From contig JAQUXD010000095.1 in NCBI GenBank assembly GCA_028692535.1, positions 1 to 6,624 on the forward strand: 6,624 bases of DNA. Reading direction: 5' to 3'. This document shows positions 6,355 to 6,624 of the stretch, piece by piece. Made by a program: the position numbers and the translations under genes. Source of the DNA: Eubacteriales bacterium. Its GTDB lineage: Bacteria > Bacillota > Clostridia > Peptostreptococcales > Anaerovoracaceae. Numbering within the stretch: position 1 is the stretch's first letter; each line of letters opens with the position of its first letter. The notes beneath the pieces are model-generated. The model saw only the letters and a list, made by a program, of their open reading frames with translations, made no database searches and was not told the origin of the DNA.

Positions 6355-6389
6355 AAAGAGGGGGCGTGAAATCGCCCCCTCTTTTCTTT
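6355..6389 (+). terminator. Intrinsic (rho-independent) terminator of the PHP-ending operon
   Basis: AAAGAGGGGGCG (6355-6366) pairs perfectly with CGCCCCCTCTTT (6373-6384), a 12-bp GC-rich stem with the 6-base loop TGAAAT, and the T-rich run TTTTCTTT (6382-6389) follows. It lies 86 bases after the PHP stop. The opposite strand lacks a comparable T-run, so termination is mainly of + strand transcripts. Confidence 0.95.
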
Positions 6390-6440
6390 ATAGTTCGAAA
6401 TATTTCTGCAAATTCATGATTTACCCCCTTTACGAAAAGT

Positions 6441-6475
6441 ACTTTATATGATACATTGAAGGCCGTTGTGATAAT
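6441..6475 (+). promoter_or_regulatory. Candidate promoter region of the NuoE-like gene
   Basis: The AT-rich stretch after the terminator contains TATGAT at 6447-6452 and, further on, TGTGATAAT (an extended -10 style element, GATAAT at 6470-6475). Neither has a convincing -35 box at 16-18 bases. A promoter is expected here because a strong terminator lies upstream and a gene starts at 6500, but the exact element cannot be chosen. Confidence 0.3.
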
Positions 6476-6488
6476 TTTTTAACAAAGT

Positions 6489-6495
6489 AGGAGGA
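6489..6495 (+). promoter_or_regulatory. Ribosome binding site of the NuoE-like gene
   Basis: AGGAGGA lies four bases before the ATG at 6500 (CATC spacer), close spacing but a strong core, and fixes that start. Confidence 0.8.
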
Positions 6496-6499
6496 CATC

Positions 6500-6624
6500 A
6501 TGGAGCTTAAACGAGACGAGCACGCTTGTTCCCACTGCTGCGGCGGTGAGTATGCAGCGCTGGACCGGGTACTCGATGAATACAAGGATGTACAGGGAAA
6601 CCTGATCATCATATTGCAGAAGGC
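6500..6624 (+). CDS. NuoE/HndA-type thioredoxin-like [2Fe-2S] subunit, N-terminal fragment (3' end outside the window)
   Basis: Forty-one codons are visible, preceded by AGGAGGA. The segment LDEYKDVQGNLIIILQK (from about residue 25) matches the N-terminal helix region of NuoE/HndA/HydC-type proteins, which usually continues with A-Q-E-x-x-G-Y-L-P. The final bases GC fit the Ala of that motif. These subunits are thioredoxin-like [2Fe-2S] proteins that pass electrons in complex I, NADP-reducing hydrogenases or electron-bifurcating [FeFe] hydrogenases. The N-terminus carries an unusual Cys/His cluster, A-C10-S-H12-C13-C14-G-G, that is not part of the canonical [2Fe-2S] site, which lies further downstream and outside the window. 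The gene follows a strong terminator and so probably begins a new operon, likely with a NuoF-type flavoprotein next. The family call rests on a short segment. Confidence 0.7.
   Translation, partial: MELKRDEHACSHCCGGEYAALDRVLDEYKDVQGNLIIILQK

Noticed and set aside
6397..6406. GAAATATTTC palindrome, considered as a Fur-like or other operator
   Set aside because: It is only 10 bases in AT-rich DNA, with no second half-site and no placement relative to a clear promoter.
6430..6612. A 60-codon - strand open frame opposite the NuoE-like gene start
   Set aside because: It overlaps the ribosome binding site and coding start of a better supported + strand gene and has no recognisable motif.

Overview
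The window looks like chromosomal DNA from a Gram-positive member of the Bacillota, most likely class Clostridia. The reasons are purine-rich AGGAGG-type ribosome binding sites, an S-layer-homology (SLH) protein, an ArlRS/CovRS-style two-component system, a DUF4342 protein and a NuoE/HndA-type iron-sulfur subunit. Base composition is near half G+C by eye. Every supported gene is on the + strand and genes are tightly packed. I saw no mobile element, tRNA, rRNA or CRISPR array.

Region 1 (2-1975) is a three-gene overlapping cluster. It holds the C-terminal end of an SLH-domain surface protein, a YgjP-like (DUF45) zinc metallopeptidase joined to it by an ATGA overlap, and a ZIP-family metal transporter whose start lies inside the end of the peptidase gene. 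Region 2 (2030-2596) is a single flavodoxin-domain gene of the HemG/flavodoxin_5 type, separated by short AT-rich spacers.

Region 3 (about 2643-6389) reads as one operon. It has a candidate extended -10 promoter embedded in a 9-bp perfect inverted repeat, then a small membrane protein (N-terminal UBA-like helix bundle plus DUF4342), an OmpR-type response regulator, a membrane sensor histidine kinase, and a PHP-domain phosphoesterase of the histidinol-phosphatase type. The last three genes overlap or nearly overlap, and a strong intrinsic terminator closes the unit. No histidine-biosynthesis gene is nearby, so the phosphoesterase may belong to the signalling unit rather than to amino-acid synthesis; that is inference.

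Region 4 (6500-6624) is the first 41 codons of a thioredoxin-like [2Fe-2S] NuoE/HndA-type subunit with a cysteine-rich N-terminus. It probably opens a redox operon (NADH-linked oxidoreductase or electron-bifurcating hydrogenase) beyond the window.

The most interesting points are the conserved-looking DUF4342 / two-component / PHP phosphoesterase unit, and the inverted repeat that overlaps both its candidate promoter and its Shine-Dalgarno sequence. Nothing in the window is clearly a wholly unknown system.
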